A DNA stretch of 64,000 nt from Streptomyces tropicalis (GTDB lineage: Bacteria; Actinomycetota; Actinomycetes; Streptomycetales; Streptomycetaceae). Location of the stretch: positions 744,001-808,000 of the forward strand of contig NZ_JARJBB010000001.1 of NCBI RefSeq assembly GCF_029269835.1. The letters are read 5' to 3'. This document shows, in pieces, positions 1 through 8,043 of this stretch. Both the position numbers and the translations under genes were made by a program. The notes beneath the pieces were generated by a model. The model was not told the origin of the DNA. It saw only the letters and a list, made by a program, of their open reading frames with translations, and made no database searches. How positions within the stretch are numbered: position 1 is the first letter of the stretch; the number at the start of each line of letters is the position of its first letter.

Positions 1-954
1 ATCCGGACCTTCTTCAACACCTCCCACCCGGAGAAGCACTACGTGAAGACGGCCCTGTCCGTCCTCAACATGGGTTTCACGCGCGGGCTGTCCGCCGCCT
101 ACATGGAGGCCACCCCGGCCGTCAACGACTGGCTGGCCCGGCTGGTCGACGGCGACCCGGTGCTCAGGGCGACGGGCCTGACCGTCCTGCGCGAGCGGGC
201 CGCGGTCGGCTACCGGCACCTGGAGTACGAGGCGGCGACGGACCGCCACTCGCCGTACCGGAAGATGCTGGCCGCGCTGTGGCGGGAGAGCCCGGTGGCC
301 GCCCTCCGGGACGGCGAGAGCCTCGCCACCATGGCGTCCCTGCTGCACGTGGACCACGAGGGGCGCAGCGTCGCCGGCGCGCTGGTCGAGCGCTCGGGGC
401 TGGACCCGGACGTGTGGCTGCGCGGCTACCTGCGGGCGTACCTGACCCCGCTGCTGCACAGCTTCTACGCCTACGACCTGGTCTTCATGCCGCACGGCGA
501 GAACGTGATCCTGGTGCTGCGCGACGGCGCGGTGCAGCGCGCGGTCTTCAAGGACATCGCCGAGGAGATCGCGGTCCTGGACCCGGACGCGGCACTGCCC
601 CCCGAGGTGCGGCGGATCCGGGTCGAGGTGCCGGAGGACCACCGGCTCCTGTCGCTCTTCACCGACGTCTTCGACTCCTTCTTCCGCTTCCTGGCCGCCC
701 TCCTCGCCGACGAGGGCGTCCTGACCGAGGACGCGTTCTGGGGGACGGTCGCCGCGGTGGTGCGGGAGTACCAGGAGTCGGTGCCCGAACTCGCCGACCG
801 CTTCCGGCAGTACGACCTGTTCGCGCCGCGGTTCGCGCGGTCCTGCCTGAACCGGCTCCAGCTGCGGGACAACCGCGCCATGGTGGACCTCGCCGACCCG
901 TCGAGCGCCCTCCAGCTCGTCGGCACCCTGGAGAACCCGCTCGCGGGCCGCTGA
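1..954 (+). CDS. desD: Desferrioxamine siderophore synthetase DesD, C-terminal part (IucA/IucC family)
   Basis: The reading frame is open from base 1, so the gene starts upstream of the window; 317 residues and the stop are present. The family is the NIS synthetases (IucA/IucC), which activate carboxylates with ATP and condense hydroxamate units. DesD trimerises and cyclises N-hydroxy-N-succinylcadaverine into desferrioxamine E in the cytoplasm. The visible part is the C-terminal FhuF-like/helical region, beginning with the conserved stretch around FFNTSHPEKHYVKT and continuing through a GLDPDVWLRGYL-type segment. A perfect 16-bp hairpin follows the stop. The symbol is inferred from family plus the downstream hexosaminidase and glmS, as in S. 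coelicolor; desA-C are not visible. Confidence 0.88.
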   Translation: MRTFFNTSHPEKHYVKTALSVLNMGFTRGLSAAYMEATPAVNDWLARLVDGDPVLRATGLTVLRERAAVGYRHLEYEAATDRHSPYRKMLAALWRESPVAALRDGESLATMASLLHVDHEGRSVAGALVERSGLDPDVWLRGYLRAYLTPLLHSFYAYDLVFMPHGENVILVLRDGAVQRAVFKDIAEEIAVLDPDAALPPEVRRIRVEVPEDHRLLSLFTDVFDSFFRFLAALLADEGVLTEDAFWGTVAAVVREYQESVPELADRFRQYDLFAPRFARSCLNRLQLRDNRAMVDLADPSSALQLVGTLENPLAGR

Positions 955-964
955 CCGCGCGGTG

Positions 965-1000
965 CGTGCCGGCCGCCCGGGCATCCGGGCGGCCGGCACG
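965..1000. terminator. Bidirectional terminator hairpin
   Basis: A perfect 16-bp inverted repeat (965-980 and 985-1000) with a GCAT loop lies between the convergent desD and hexosaminidase genes. There is no U-tract, which is usual for Streptomyces terminators. Confidence 0.8.
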
Positions 1001-1027
1001 GGCGGGGGCCCGGGCCGGGCCCGCCGC

Positions 1028-2656
1028 TCAGCCGTTCGGCCAGGGCACCTGCGGCGAGCGGTAGTAGCCGATGCCGAGCGCCTCCCAGCGCGGGGCCTGG
1101 GCCGCGAGCCGCACCTTGTAGGCGTCCCAGCCGTGGGTGGCGGCGGGCGACCAGCCGAGCTCGGCGACCCCGGGCAGCCTCGGGAAGGCCATGTAGTCGA
1201 GGTGCGCGGAGGTCGAGAGGGTCTCGGACCACAGCGGCGCCTCGACGCCCCGGACGGCGGACGCGGGGGCGCCGGGCAGGTAGGTGGCGGGATCCCAGTC
1301 GTAGGACCGCTTCACCTCGACGTAGCCCGCCCAGGACAGGCCCAGCGGGGTGTCCTTGGTGTACTTCATGTCGAGGTAGACGCGGTCGGCCGGGGAGAGG
1401 ATCAGCCCGGTGCCGTGCTGGGCCGCCCGGACGACCTGCGCCTTCTCGGCGGCGCCGGTGGAGTCCAGGCCCCAGTACTGGGCGAGCGCGCCCTTGGCCG
1501 GGGTGGCGCCGGTGAGCTGGTGCCAGCCCATCACCGTCTTGCCGTACCGGGCGACCAGGGGCTGCACCCGGTTCATGAACGTCACGTAGTCGTCGTGGCT
1601 GGTGGAGTGCGCCTCGTCGCCGCCGATGTGGAGATAGCGGCCGGGGGTCATCGCGGCCAGTTCCCGGACGACGTCGTTCAGGAAGGTGTAGGTGACGTCC
1701 TTGGACACGCACAGCGAGCTGAAGCCGACGTTGGTGCCGGTGTAGAGCGGCGGCGCCGTGCCGTTGCAGTTCAGCTGGGCGTACGAGGCGAGGGCCGCGT
1801 TGGTGTGGCCGGGCGTGTCGATCTCGGGGACGACCTCCAGGTAGCGGGAGGCGGCGTAGCGGACGATCTCGCGGTAGTCGGCCTTGGTGTAGTGGCCGCC
1901 CTTCCCGCCGCCCACCTCGGTCGAGCCGCCGTAGGAGGCCAGGCGCGGCCAGGAGTCGATCGCGATGCGCCAGCCCTGGTCGTCGCTGAGGTGCAGGTGC
2001 AGCTCGTTGATCTTGTAGAGGGCGAGTTCGTCGATGTAGCGCTTGACCTGCGCGACGGTGAAGAAGTGGCGGGAGACGTCCAGCATGGCGCCGCGGTAGG
2101 CGTAGCGCGGGCGGTCCTCCACGGTGCCGCCGGCGATCTGCCAGGGCCCGGGCTGCACGGAGCGGCGCTCGACGGCCGCGGGCAGCAGCTGGCGCAGCGT
2201 CTGCACCCCGTGGAAGAGGCCGGCCGGGGCGCCCGCGGTGATCGTCACGCCCGCGCGGCCGCTGTCCAGGCGGTAGCCCTCGGCGCCGTAGCGGCCGTGG
2301 GCGAGGTGCAGCCGGATGCCTCCGGAGCCGCGGGTGGTCACGGGCAGGCGGTAGCCCGTCGACGGACGCAGGACGTCCGCGAGGTACCCGCCGATCCGGC
2401 GCACCTCGCCGGAGTCGTCCACCCGGATGGCCGCGTCCCGGGTGAGGCGGTACGGGGATCCGGCCGCGCGGACCGAGGCGGGGGCCGGGACGACCCGGTC
2501 CAGCGGTGTCGCGGGCGCCGCCGCGGGACCCCCGGGGGCCGCGCCGACGGGTGCCGCGCCGACGGCGAAGGCGCCGGCCGCCGCGACGAGCAGCAGCGAA
2601 CCGAGGACGCGGGTGGTGCGGGCCGGGCGGGGAAGCGTGCCGTGGTGCCGTCTCAC
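1028..2656 (-). CDS. Secreted beta-N-acetylhexosaminidase (GH20)
   Basis: Predicted 542-residue enzyme that removes terminal GlcNAc/GalNAc from chitooligosaccharides outside the cell. The N-terminus is a signal peptide: an Arg-rich n-region, a hydrophobic VLGSLLLVAAAGAFAV core and an Ala-rich cleavage region. A GH20b-like domain follows, then the GH20 barrel with the catalytic Asp-Glu pair in HIGGDEAHS and the substrate-site DDQGWRI segment. The GTG at 2656 was chosen because it places the signal peptide at the N-terminus with GGGAG upstream; a longer reading frame to 3004 lacks support. The family matches the gene next to desD in S. coelicolor. It probably feeds GlcNAc to the cell, upstream of the amino-sugar pool made by the nearby glmS. 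Confidence 0.9.
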   Translation of the reverse strand: MRRHHGTLPRPARTTRVLGSLLLVAAAGAFAVGAAPVGAAPGGPAAAPATPLDRVVPAPASVRAAGSPYRLTRDAAIRVDDSGEVRRIGGYLADVLRPSTGYRLPVTTRGSGGIRLHLAHGRYGAEGYRLDSGRAGVTITAGAPAGLFHGVQTLRQLLPAAVERRSVQPGPWQIAGGTVEDRPRYAYRGAMLDVSRHFFTVAQVKRYIDELALYKINELHLHLSDDQGWRIAIDSWPRLASYGGSTEVGGGKGGHYTKADYREIVRYAASRYLEVVPEIDTPGHTNAALASYAQLNCNGTAPPLYTGTNVGFSSLCVSKDVTYTFLNDVVRELAAMTPGRYLHIGGDEAHSTSHDDYVTFMNRVQPLVARYGKTVMGWHQLTGATPAKGALAQYWGLDSTGAAEKAQVVRAAQHGTGLILSPADRVYLDMKYTKDTPLGLSWAGYVEVKRSYDWDPATYLPGAPASAVRGVEAPLWSETLSTSAHLDYMAFPRLPGVAELGWSPAATHGWDAYKVRLAAQAPRWEALGIGYYRSPQVPWPNG

Positions 2657-2758
2657 ATGCACTCCCTGGGACTCGTCTCGGGGGGCCGGTGGCCCCGGCG
2701 GTACGCACCACTCTCTCGCAGAAGCGGGGAAACGATAAGCGGTGGAACAATCGCCCCC

Positions 2759-3667
2759 ATGGCGGAGATCATCCAGAGGGACGGCACGTGGGTGCTCGAC
2801 GGCGACGCCCTGCGGCTGGTCCCCGGGCGGGACCGGAGCGTCGGGCTCCTGCGCAGAAGTCTGGGCGAACTCGTCGTACCGCTGCAGGCGTTGGCGGGCA
2901 TCTCGTGCGAACAGGGGAAGAAGTCGGGGCGGCTCAGGCTGCGGCTGCGCGACGGCAGCGACCCCCTGCTGCTGGCGACCGGCGGCCGGCTGGCCGAACC
3001 GCACGACCCCTACCGGCTGGTGGTGGACTCCGACCGCCTGGGCGTCGCCGAGTACCTGGTGGACGAGGTGCGCAACGCCCTGCTCCTCGAACAGGTTTCA
3101 CCCGAACCGGTGACGGAGTACCTGCTGCCCGGCCCACCCGTGCCGGTGTCCGCCGCCGCGGGCGACGGCTCGGCCGCCTTCGACGGCGAACGGGTGCGCC
3201 TGGAGTGGAACTGGAAGACTGAGGACGCCAAGGCGGCGGCCGGCGCCCGGACGCTCGCCCTGGCAGACGTCACCGCCGTGCAGTGGCAGCCCGCCGCCGG
3301 ACTGGACAACGGCCATCTGCGCTTCACCGTGCGGAACGCGGTGACGGCGTCCCCGCCCAAGTACGACCCGCACGCGGTGGAGCTGTGGGGCTTCCGGCGG
3401 GACCCGCTGATGGCGCTGGTCGCGGCGGCCGTGCAGGCGCGGCTGCCGCATCCGGGACAGCCGGAGGGGCAGGAGGGACGGGAAGGACACGAGACGGTCG
3501 GGGCCCTGGCGCCGGGCGGTGTCCCGCGGCAGCTCCCGCGCGCCGTCGAGGACGACCACGACGCCCTGCTGCGGCGGCTGCGCGAACTGGGCGAGCTGCA
3601 CCGCACCGGAGTGCTGACGGACGAGGAGTTCGCCCTGGCGAAGCGGGCCGTCCTCCAGCGGATGTGA
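2759..3667 (+). CDS. DUF4429 protein with C-terminal SHOCT domain
   Basis: 302 residues. Two similar beta-rich halves are visible, each with an LxGxxVxLxWxW/LRLVPGRD-like start followed by an ALADVTAVQW-type strand; this is the duplicated DUF4429 fold. The last 35 residues (LLRRLRELGELHRTGVLTDEEFALAKRAVLQRM region) are a SHOCT motif, a short oligomerisation/targeting helix pair. No catalytic residues are evident and the molecular role is unknown. The ATG at 2759 was chosen because the protein opens with the expected start of the DUF; in-frame sequence upstream overlaps the opposite-strand hexosaminidase. A hairpin follows at 3746-3767. Confidence 0.82.
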   Translation: MAEIIQRDGTWVLDGDALRLVPGRDRSVGLLRRSLGELVVPLQALAGISCEQGKKSGRLRLRLRDGSDPLLLATGGRLAEPHDPYRLVVDSDRLGVAEYLVDEVRNALLLEQVSPEPVTEYLLPGPPVPVSAAAGDGSAAFDGERVRLEWNWKTEDAKAAAGARTLALADVTAVQWQPAAGLDNGHLRFTVRNAVTASPPKYDPHAVELWGFRRDPLMALVAAAVQARLPHPGQPEGQEGREGHETVGALAPGGVPRQLPRAVEDDHDALLRRLRELGELHRTGVLTDEEFALAKRAVLQRM

Positions 3668-3741
3668 GCCGCCGGGCCGTCCCTCGTGACGGATGCCACA
3701 CGTCGAGCGGCGAAAAGACGGCGCTCCGGGGGAACCTGCCG

Positions 3742-3774
3742 GCAAGCCTGCCCGAAATCGGGCAGGCTCCTTGC
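3742..3774 (+). terminator. Stem-loop in the leader of the next small gene (terminator or RNA element)
   Basis: A perfect 9-bp stem (GCCTGCCCG / CGGGCAGGC) closes an AAAT loop at 3746-3767. It is extended by a GCAA/TTGC pair outside a 3-nt bulge. It sits 79 bases after the DUF4429 stop and about 33 bases before the next start codon, so it could end the upstream transcript or form part of the downstream leader. Confidence 0.5.
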
Positions 3775-3806
3775 GAAAGGGGCGGCGGTACCCCAGGATC
3801 ATCCGG

Positions 3807-4064
3807 GTGCACGACGAACTTGTCGATCATCTGACGCGGTCCACGCCACTGAGCCGGGGCGAGGCACTGCGGGTGATCCAGGACGTGCTCGCCTACTTCG
3901 ACGAGACGACCGAGGAGTTCGTCCGTCGCCGCCACCGCGAGCTCCAGGCCCAGGGCCTGGTGAACGCGACGATCTTCGAACGGATCGCGGCGGACCTGAA
4001 GTACCGCGCGGTGGCACCGCCGGAACTGTCGCAGCGGCAACTGCGACGCATCGTCTACGGCTGA
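3807..4064 (+). CDS. Small conserved hypothetical protein upstream of glmS
   Basis: An 85-residue, mostly helical and charged protein (VHDELVDHLTRSTPLSRGEALRVIQ at the start, ending QRQLRRIVYG). I recognise it only as a protein commonly found just before glmS in Streptomyces. No catalytic motif or membrane segment is visible. GTG at 3807 is preferred: conserved-looking sequence begins here and AGG lies 12 bases upstream. An ATG at 3693 would add a low-complexity segment encoded across the hairpin. It is 26 bases upstream of glmS and is probably cotranscribed with it. Confidence 0.65.
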   Translation: MHDELVDHLTRSTPLSRGEALRVIQDVLAYFDETTEEFVRRRHRELQAQGLVNATIFERIAADLKYRAVAPPELSQRQLRRIVYG

Positions 4065-4090
4065 GTCGAGACTGAGGAATACGGATACAC

Positions 4091-5908
4091 ATGTGCGGAA
4101 TCGTCGGATACATCGGGAAGCGTGACGTCGCCCCGCTGCTGCTCGAGGGGCTGCAGCGCCTGGAGTACCGCGGGTACGACTCGGCGGGCGTCGTCGTCAG
4201 CTCGCCCAAGTCGCCGGCCCTGAAGATGGTCAAGGCCAAGGGCCGGGTGCGCGACCTGGAGGCCAAGGTCCCGGCGCGCTTCAAGGGCACCACCGGCATC
4301 GCCCACACCCGCTGGGCCACCCACGGCGCCCCGTCCGACGTGAACGCCCACCCGCACATGTCGGCCGACGAGACGGTCGCCGTCGTCCACAACGGCATCA
4401 TCGACAACGCCGCCGACCTGCGCCGCAAGCTGGAGGCGGACGGCGTCGAGTTCCTCTCCGAGACCGACACCGAGGTCCTCACCCACCTGATCGCCCGCTC
4501 CCCGGCCGAGAAGCTGGAGGAGAAGGTTCGCGCCGCGCTCCGCCTGGTCGAGGGCACCTACGGCGTCGCCGTCCTGCACGCCGACTTCCCGGACCGGATC
4601 GTGGTGGCCCGCAACGGCTCCCCGGTCGTGCTCGGCATCGGCGAGAAGGAGATGTTCGTCGCCTCCGACGTCGCCGCGCTGGTCGCCCACACCCGGCAGA
4701 TAGTCACCCTCGACGACGGCGAGATGGCCACCCTCAAGGCCGACGACTTCCGCACGTACACCACCGAGGGCACCCGGACGACCGCCGAGCCGACCACCGT
4801 GGAGTGGGAGGCCGAGTCGTACGACATGGGCGGCCACGACACGTACATGCACAAGGAGATCCACGAGCAGGCCGAGGCCGTGGACCGGGTGCTGCGCGGC
4901 CGGATCGACGACCGCTTCGCCACCGTGCACCTCGGCGGCATCAACCTCGACCCGCGCGAGGCGCGCGCGGTGCGCCGGGTGAAGATCCTCGGCTGCGGCA
5001 CCTCGTACCACGCGGGCATGATCGGCGCCCAGATGATCGAGGAGCTGGCGCGGATCCCCGCCGACGCCGAGCCCGCCTCGGAGTTCCGCTACCGCAACGC
5101 GGTCGTGGACCCCGACACCCTGTACATCGCGGTCTCCCAGTCCGGTGAGACCTACGACGTGCTGGCGGCCGTCCAGGAGCTCAAGCGCAAGGGCGCCCGC
5201 GTCCTCGGCGTGGTCAACGTGGTCGGCTCCGCGATCGCCCGCGAGGCGGACGGCGGCGTCTACGTGCACGCCGGCCCCGAGGTCTGCGTCGTGTCGACCA
5301 AGTGCTTCACCAACACCACGGTCGCCTTCGCGCTGCTCGCCCTGCACCTCGGCCGCATCCGCGACCTGTCGGTCCGCGACGGCAAGCGGATCATCGAGGG
5401 CCTGCGCCGGCTGCCGGAGCAGATCTCCGCGATCATGGAGCAGGAGGAGGAGATCAAGAAGCTGGCCGAGACCTACGCCGAGGCCCGCTCCATGCTCTTC
5501 ATCGGCCGCGTGCGCGGCTACCCGGTGGCCCGCGAGGCCTCGCTGAAGCTCAAGGAGGTCTCGTACATCCACGCCGAGGCCTACCCGGCCTCCGAGCTCA
5601 AGCACGGCCCGCTGGCGCTGATCGAGCCGGCACTGCCGACCGTGGCGATCGTGCCGGACGACGACCTGCTGGAGAAGAACCGCGCGGCCCTGGAGGAGAT
5701 CAAGGCCCGCAGCGGCCAGATCCTCGCGGTCGCGCACCGGGAGCAGGAGAAGGCCGACCAGACGATCATCGTCCCGAAGAACGAGGACGAGCTGGACCCG
5801 ATCCTGATGGGCATCCCGCTCCAGCTGCTCGCCTACCACACGGCACTGGCGCTCGGCCGGGACATCGACAAGCCGCGCAACCTGGCCAAGTCCGTGACGG
5901 TGGAGTAG
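4091..5908 (+). CDS. glmS: Glucosamine--fructose-6-phosphate aminotransferase (isomerizing)
   Basis: 605 residues, the full family length. The enzyme converts fructose-6-P and glutamine to glucosamine-6-P, the first step of UDP-GlcNAc and peptidoglycan precursor synthesis. The N-terminal class-II glutaminase domain starts with Met-Cys, so Cys2 becomes the nucleophile after Met removal (MCGIVGYIGKRD), with the HTRWATHG signature near residue 75. Two SIS isomerase domains follow (LGCGTSYHAG; VSQSGET; a second one with SELKHGPLALI), ending in the diagnostic KSVTVE. The ATG at 4091 is fixed by Cys2. A strong terminator follows. Streptomyces often have more than one glmS; this one matches the glmS2 position of S. 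coelicolor. Confidence 0.96.
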   Translation: MCGIVGYIGKRDVAPLLLEGLQRLEYRGYDSAGVVVSSPKSPALKMVKAKGRVRDLEAKVPARFKGTTGIAHTRWATHGAPSDVNAHPHMSADETVAVVHNGIIDNAADLRRKLEADGVEFLSETDTEVLTHLIARSPAEKLEEKVRAALRLVEGTYGVAVLHADFPDRIVVARNGSPVVLGIGEKEMFVASDVAALVAHTRQIVTLDDGEMATLKADDFRTYTTEGTRTTAEPTTVEWEAESYDMGGHDTYMHKEIHEQAEAVDRVLRGRIDDRFATVHLGGINLDPREARAVRRVKILGCGTSYHAGMIGAQMIEELARIPADAEPASEFRYRNAVVDPDTLYIAVSQSGETYDVLAAVQELKRKGARVLGVVNVVGSAIAREADGGVYVHAGPEVCVVSTKCFTNTTVAFALLALHLGRIRDLSVRDGKRIIEGLRRLPEQISAIMEQEEEIKKLAETYAEARSMLFIGRVRGYPVAREASLKLKEVSYIHAEAYPASELKHGPLALIEPALPTVAIVPDDDLLEKNRAALEEIKARSGQILAVAHREQEKADQTIIVPKNEDELDPILMGIPLQLLAYHTALALGRDIDKPRNLAKSVTVE

Positions 5909-5947
5909 GACGGCACCGCCGGGGACCCCGCCGGCCCCCGCGGACGC

Positions 5948-5986
5948 GGACGACCCCCTGTGCGCCACCTGCACAGGGGGTCGTCC
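5948..5986 (+). terminator. glmS terminator hairpin
   Basis: A perfect 16-bp stem (5948-5963 with 5971-5986) encloses a 7-nt loop, 39 bases after the glmS stop. The next gene converges from the other side, so it may act in both directions. Confidence 0.85.
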
Positions 5987-6032
5987 CCGTTGCGGGACCG
6001 GATCCGCCCGACGCGCCGGCCCCGCGGCTGCC

Positions 6033-6596
6033 TCAGCCGGTGGCCGTCACCCCCCGGCCGGCAGCACGTCGGGGAAGGGCCGTGGGCCAGTGGGCGAGGG
6101 CCGCGGTCGCGGCGTACCAGGTGGCGGCGCCGGCCGCCACGGCGCACCAGCCGCCCGCCCGCGTGAGGGCACCGCTGTCGGCGAACCGGGCGACGGCGAG
6201 CAGGAGCAGGGCGGCGCAGAGCAGCCCGTGGCAGGTCCTGTCGAGCAGGTCGCCGCCGGCGAGCGCCAGGGTGAGCGCCACCAGGGCGAACAGGAGCAGG
6301 AAGAGTCCCGCACCGTTGCGGGAGATCTGGTTGCCGGCCGACACGGCCCAGGTGAACCAGAGGGCACCGAGCGCGGTGAAGGACGTACCGGACACGGTGT
6401 CACGCTCGCGCAGGGCGAGCAGGCCGACGGCGAACAGGGCGACGCCGCCCACGTAGTGAGCGACCGTCAGGGTGTCGTCCGCCGTGACTCCGCCCACGAC
6501 CCCGGTGCATCCGAGGCCGAAGGCCAGCAGGGTGACGCCGAGGGCGAGGCGGCCGGTGATCGTGGTGGTCCTTCCCGCGGTGACGTCGTGGTCCAC
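6033..6596 (-). CDS. GPR1/FUN34/YaaH family membrane protein
   Basis: 187 residues with about six hydrophobic segments in pairs. The stretch GTSFTALGALWFTWAVSAGNQ resembles the family's conserved core (an aromatic FW after a Gly/Thr-rich helix). Members such as YaaH/SatP are acetate/succinate permeases or channels, so transport of small carboxylates is plausible but not shown. The start is GTG at 6596 with AAGGGAG about 8 bases upstream. The gene is monocistronic, convergent with glmS, and a dyad (6675-6691) lies in its upstream region. The N-terminal NPAPLGL-type motif of characterised members is not obvious, so the assignment is to the superfamily only. Confidence 0.68.
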   Translation of the reverse strand: MDHDVTAGRTTTITGRLALGVTLLAFGLGCTGVVGGVTADDTLTVAHYVGGVALFAVGLLALRERDTVSGTSFTALGALWFTWAVSAGNQISRNGAGLFLLLFALVALTLALAGGDLLDRTCHGLLCAALLLLAVARFADSGALTRAGGWCAVAAGAATWYAATAALAHWPTALPRRAAGRGVTATG

Positions 6597-6674
6597 GGCG
6601 GGCTCCCTTCGTGCGGGTGCTGGGGTCGCGCGTACGGCGCGGATCCGGCCGAAGCGGGGCCGACGACCGGTATA

Positions 6675-6691
6675 TGCCCTTCACAAGGGCA
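6675..6691. promoter_or_regulatory. Dyad upstream of the YaaH-like gene
   Basis: A perfect 7-bp inverted repeat (TGCCCTT / AAGGGCA, 3-bp spacer) directly follows an AT-rich TATATG, about 80 bases before the GTG at 6596. Its size fits a repressor operator. No cognate regulator is adjacent. Confidence 0.35.
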
Positions 6692-6814
6692 CAAACACCT
6701 CTACGCGCCGGTAGTTTCACGCGCCGTGCACGGAAGCGGGCCGAACGGGACGCCGGCGGTCCGCAGGGAGCGCGGAACGGCGCGCGGGAGACGCCCGCGG
6801 CCCGCGGAAGGGGG

Positions 6815-7342
6815 TCAGGGAATGACGATCACGGGGCGCTGCGCACGCTTGGCGAGCCGCCCGGCCACGGAGCCGAAGAGGCGCCCGACGATGCCGTGCG
6901 TGGAGCCGACGACGATCGCGTCCGCCGCGTACTCCTTGCCGACCTCCTCGAGCTCGTGGCAGATGTCGCCGCCGCGCTCGACCAGGATCCAGGGGACCTC
7001 GGCGAGGTACTCCGCGCAGGCCAGTTCGAGACCGAGGACCTCGGTGCGGTGGTCGGGGACGTCCACGAAGACGGGGGGCTCGCAGCCCGCCCACACCGTG
7101 GTGGGCAGCCGGTTGGCGACATGGACGATGATCAGGCCCGACTGGGAGCGGTGCGCCATGCCGATCGCGTAGGCGAGGGCGCGCTCGCTGGAGGTGGATC
7201 CGTCGAAGCCGACGACGACACCGTGCTGGAAGGCGGGATCGCACGATGTGCGTGACTCTTCGGCCGCCTGGGGGTCGGCCGCCGTGGGGTCGGCGACGGG
7301 CCGCTTGCGGTCCGCGGGTTCGAAGAATTCGTGACCGGCCAT
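6815..7342 (-). CDS. Universal stress protein (single UspA domain)
   Basis: 175 residues. The UspA domain spans roughly residues 35-175: VVVGFDGSTSSERAL at its start and the ATP-binding GSTHGIVGRLFGSVAGRLAK motif (G-x2-G-x9-G-S type) near the end, finishing PVIVIP. Members bind ATP or AMP and modulate stress survival; the partner is unknown. ATG 7342 (MAGHEFFEPADRK) was chosen. An in-frame upstream ATG exists, but the sequence between them looks like leader. There is a 30-residue charged N-terminal extension before the domain. It is transcribed alone, with 368 bp of non-coding DNA upstream. Confidence 0.88.
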   Translation of the reverse strand: MAGHEFFEPADRKRPVADPTAADPQAAEESRTSCDPAFQHGVVVGFDGSTSSERALAYAIGMAHRSQSGLIIVHVANRLPTTVWAGCEPPVFVDVPDHRTEVLGLELACAEYLAEVPWILVERGGDICHELEEVGKEYAADAIVVGSTHGIVGRLFGSVAGRLAKRAQRPVIVIP

Positions 7343-7481
7343 GGCTGTCTCGGCGATGCGATCCTTTGTGGGGGACGTCGGTGTGCGGCGAAGGTGTGTC
7401 CGGGAATCGTCTTCCGTCCCCATACCCCCAAGGGTACGGCGGCACGCCTCCTTCGCCAGATCCCGCGCGCCGCCCCGGCCG

Positions 7482-7508
7482 TCGGCTTCGCTCGGGCAGG
7501 GGGACCCC
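7482..7508. repeat. Short interspersed GC-rich repeat, copy 1
   Basis: This 27-base element (TCGGCTTCGCTCG, then a G-run, then a C-run) matches 12119-12145 in about 23-24 of 27 positions. It contains nested palindromic parts and resembles small repeats I recall as scattered through Streptomyces genomes. Here it lies between genes. Confidence 0.5.
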
Positions 7509-7651
7509 CGACGTGGTGGTCCCCGGAGCATGCACGAGTGACGCCCGCAACGCAACGGTTGCTGCCCCCTACAGGCGGTTTGGGCGTGGCGCGGACACCC
7601 GGACGGGGCCGTACCGGTGCCGCACAGTGACTCCGGGATCGAACAGGCGTT

Positions 7652-7699
7652 GAACCGGGCGAACCACCGTCTCAGGAACCGGGCGAACCACCGCCCCAG
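7652..7699. repeat. 24-bp direct tandem repeat (two copies)
   Basis: Two adjacent copies (7652-7675, 7676-7699) differ at two bases. Each contains GAACCGGGCGAACCACCG. The array ends at the ribosome-binding site of the gene starting at 7711, so it lies in that gene's 5' leader or promoter. Confidence 0.75.
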
Positions 7700-7710
7700 G
7701 GAGCGCGCCC

Positions 7711-8043
7711 GTGTCCGGACCCCGTACCGTCCCCGAGCGCCGTCCGTCGCCGCCGCGCGCGGCGGACTCCGCGAGCGACGTGGTGCGCTGGGCCGCCTTC
7801 AGCTGCGTACTGGTGCCCGTGGTCCTGCTCTGGTTCGGCACCTCGCTCGCCGGCACCGCTGGCACGGCGCTGGGGCTGGCGGCGGTCACCGCGGCCTGCC
7901 GGATCCTGCTGCGCCGGTCGGAGCGGGGGGCGGCCCGGTTGCTGACCGAGGAGCGCGCCCCGCACCGCGGTCGGCGCCACCGCGCCGGGACCGGCGCCCA
8001 CCGAGGCGGACGTCACGCTGGCGGAACAGCACCGGTCGACTGA
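7711..8043 (+). CDS. Small membrane protein of unknown function
   Basis: 110 residues. An Arg/Pro-rich N-terminus is followed by two adjacent hydrophobic helices (about residues 25-65), then a long Arg/His/Gly-rich tail with basic, cytoplasmic-like composition. I do not recognise a family. GTG 7711 has GGGAG about 7 bases upstream. It is the last gene before the long adpA control region and is transcribed in the same direction as adpA, but 378 bases separate them. The tail is low-complexity and its real end is uncertain. Confidence 0.55.
   Translation: MSGPRTVPERRPSPPRAADSASDVVRWAAFSCVLVPVVLLWFGTSLAGTAGTALGLAAVTAACRILLRRSERGAARLLTEERAPHRGRRHRAGTGAHRGGRHAGGTAPVD

Larger units (their letters stand above)
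7343..7710. other. Intergenic region between divergent genes
   Basis: 368 bases with no supportable gene. It must hold the promoters of the universal stress gene (minus) and the small membrane protein gene (plus). It also contains one copy of a short interspersed repeat (7482-7508) and a 24-bp tandem duplication (7652-7699). Confidence 0.6.

Noticed and set aside
279..1064. Alternative frame inside desD
   Set aside because: Arg/Gly/Ala-rich shadow frame; desD is supported by family features.
4558..5019. Antisense open frame inside glmS
   Set aside because: Ser/Arg-rich shadow with no start signal.
4055..5974. 639-residue open frame antisense to glmS
   Set aside because: Shadow of the glmS gene caused by GC-rich codon bias; Gly/Val/Leu/His-rich composition, no family features.
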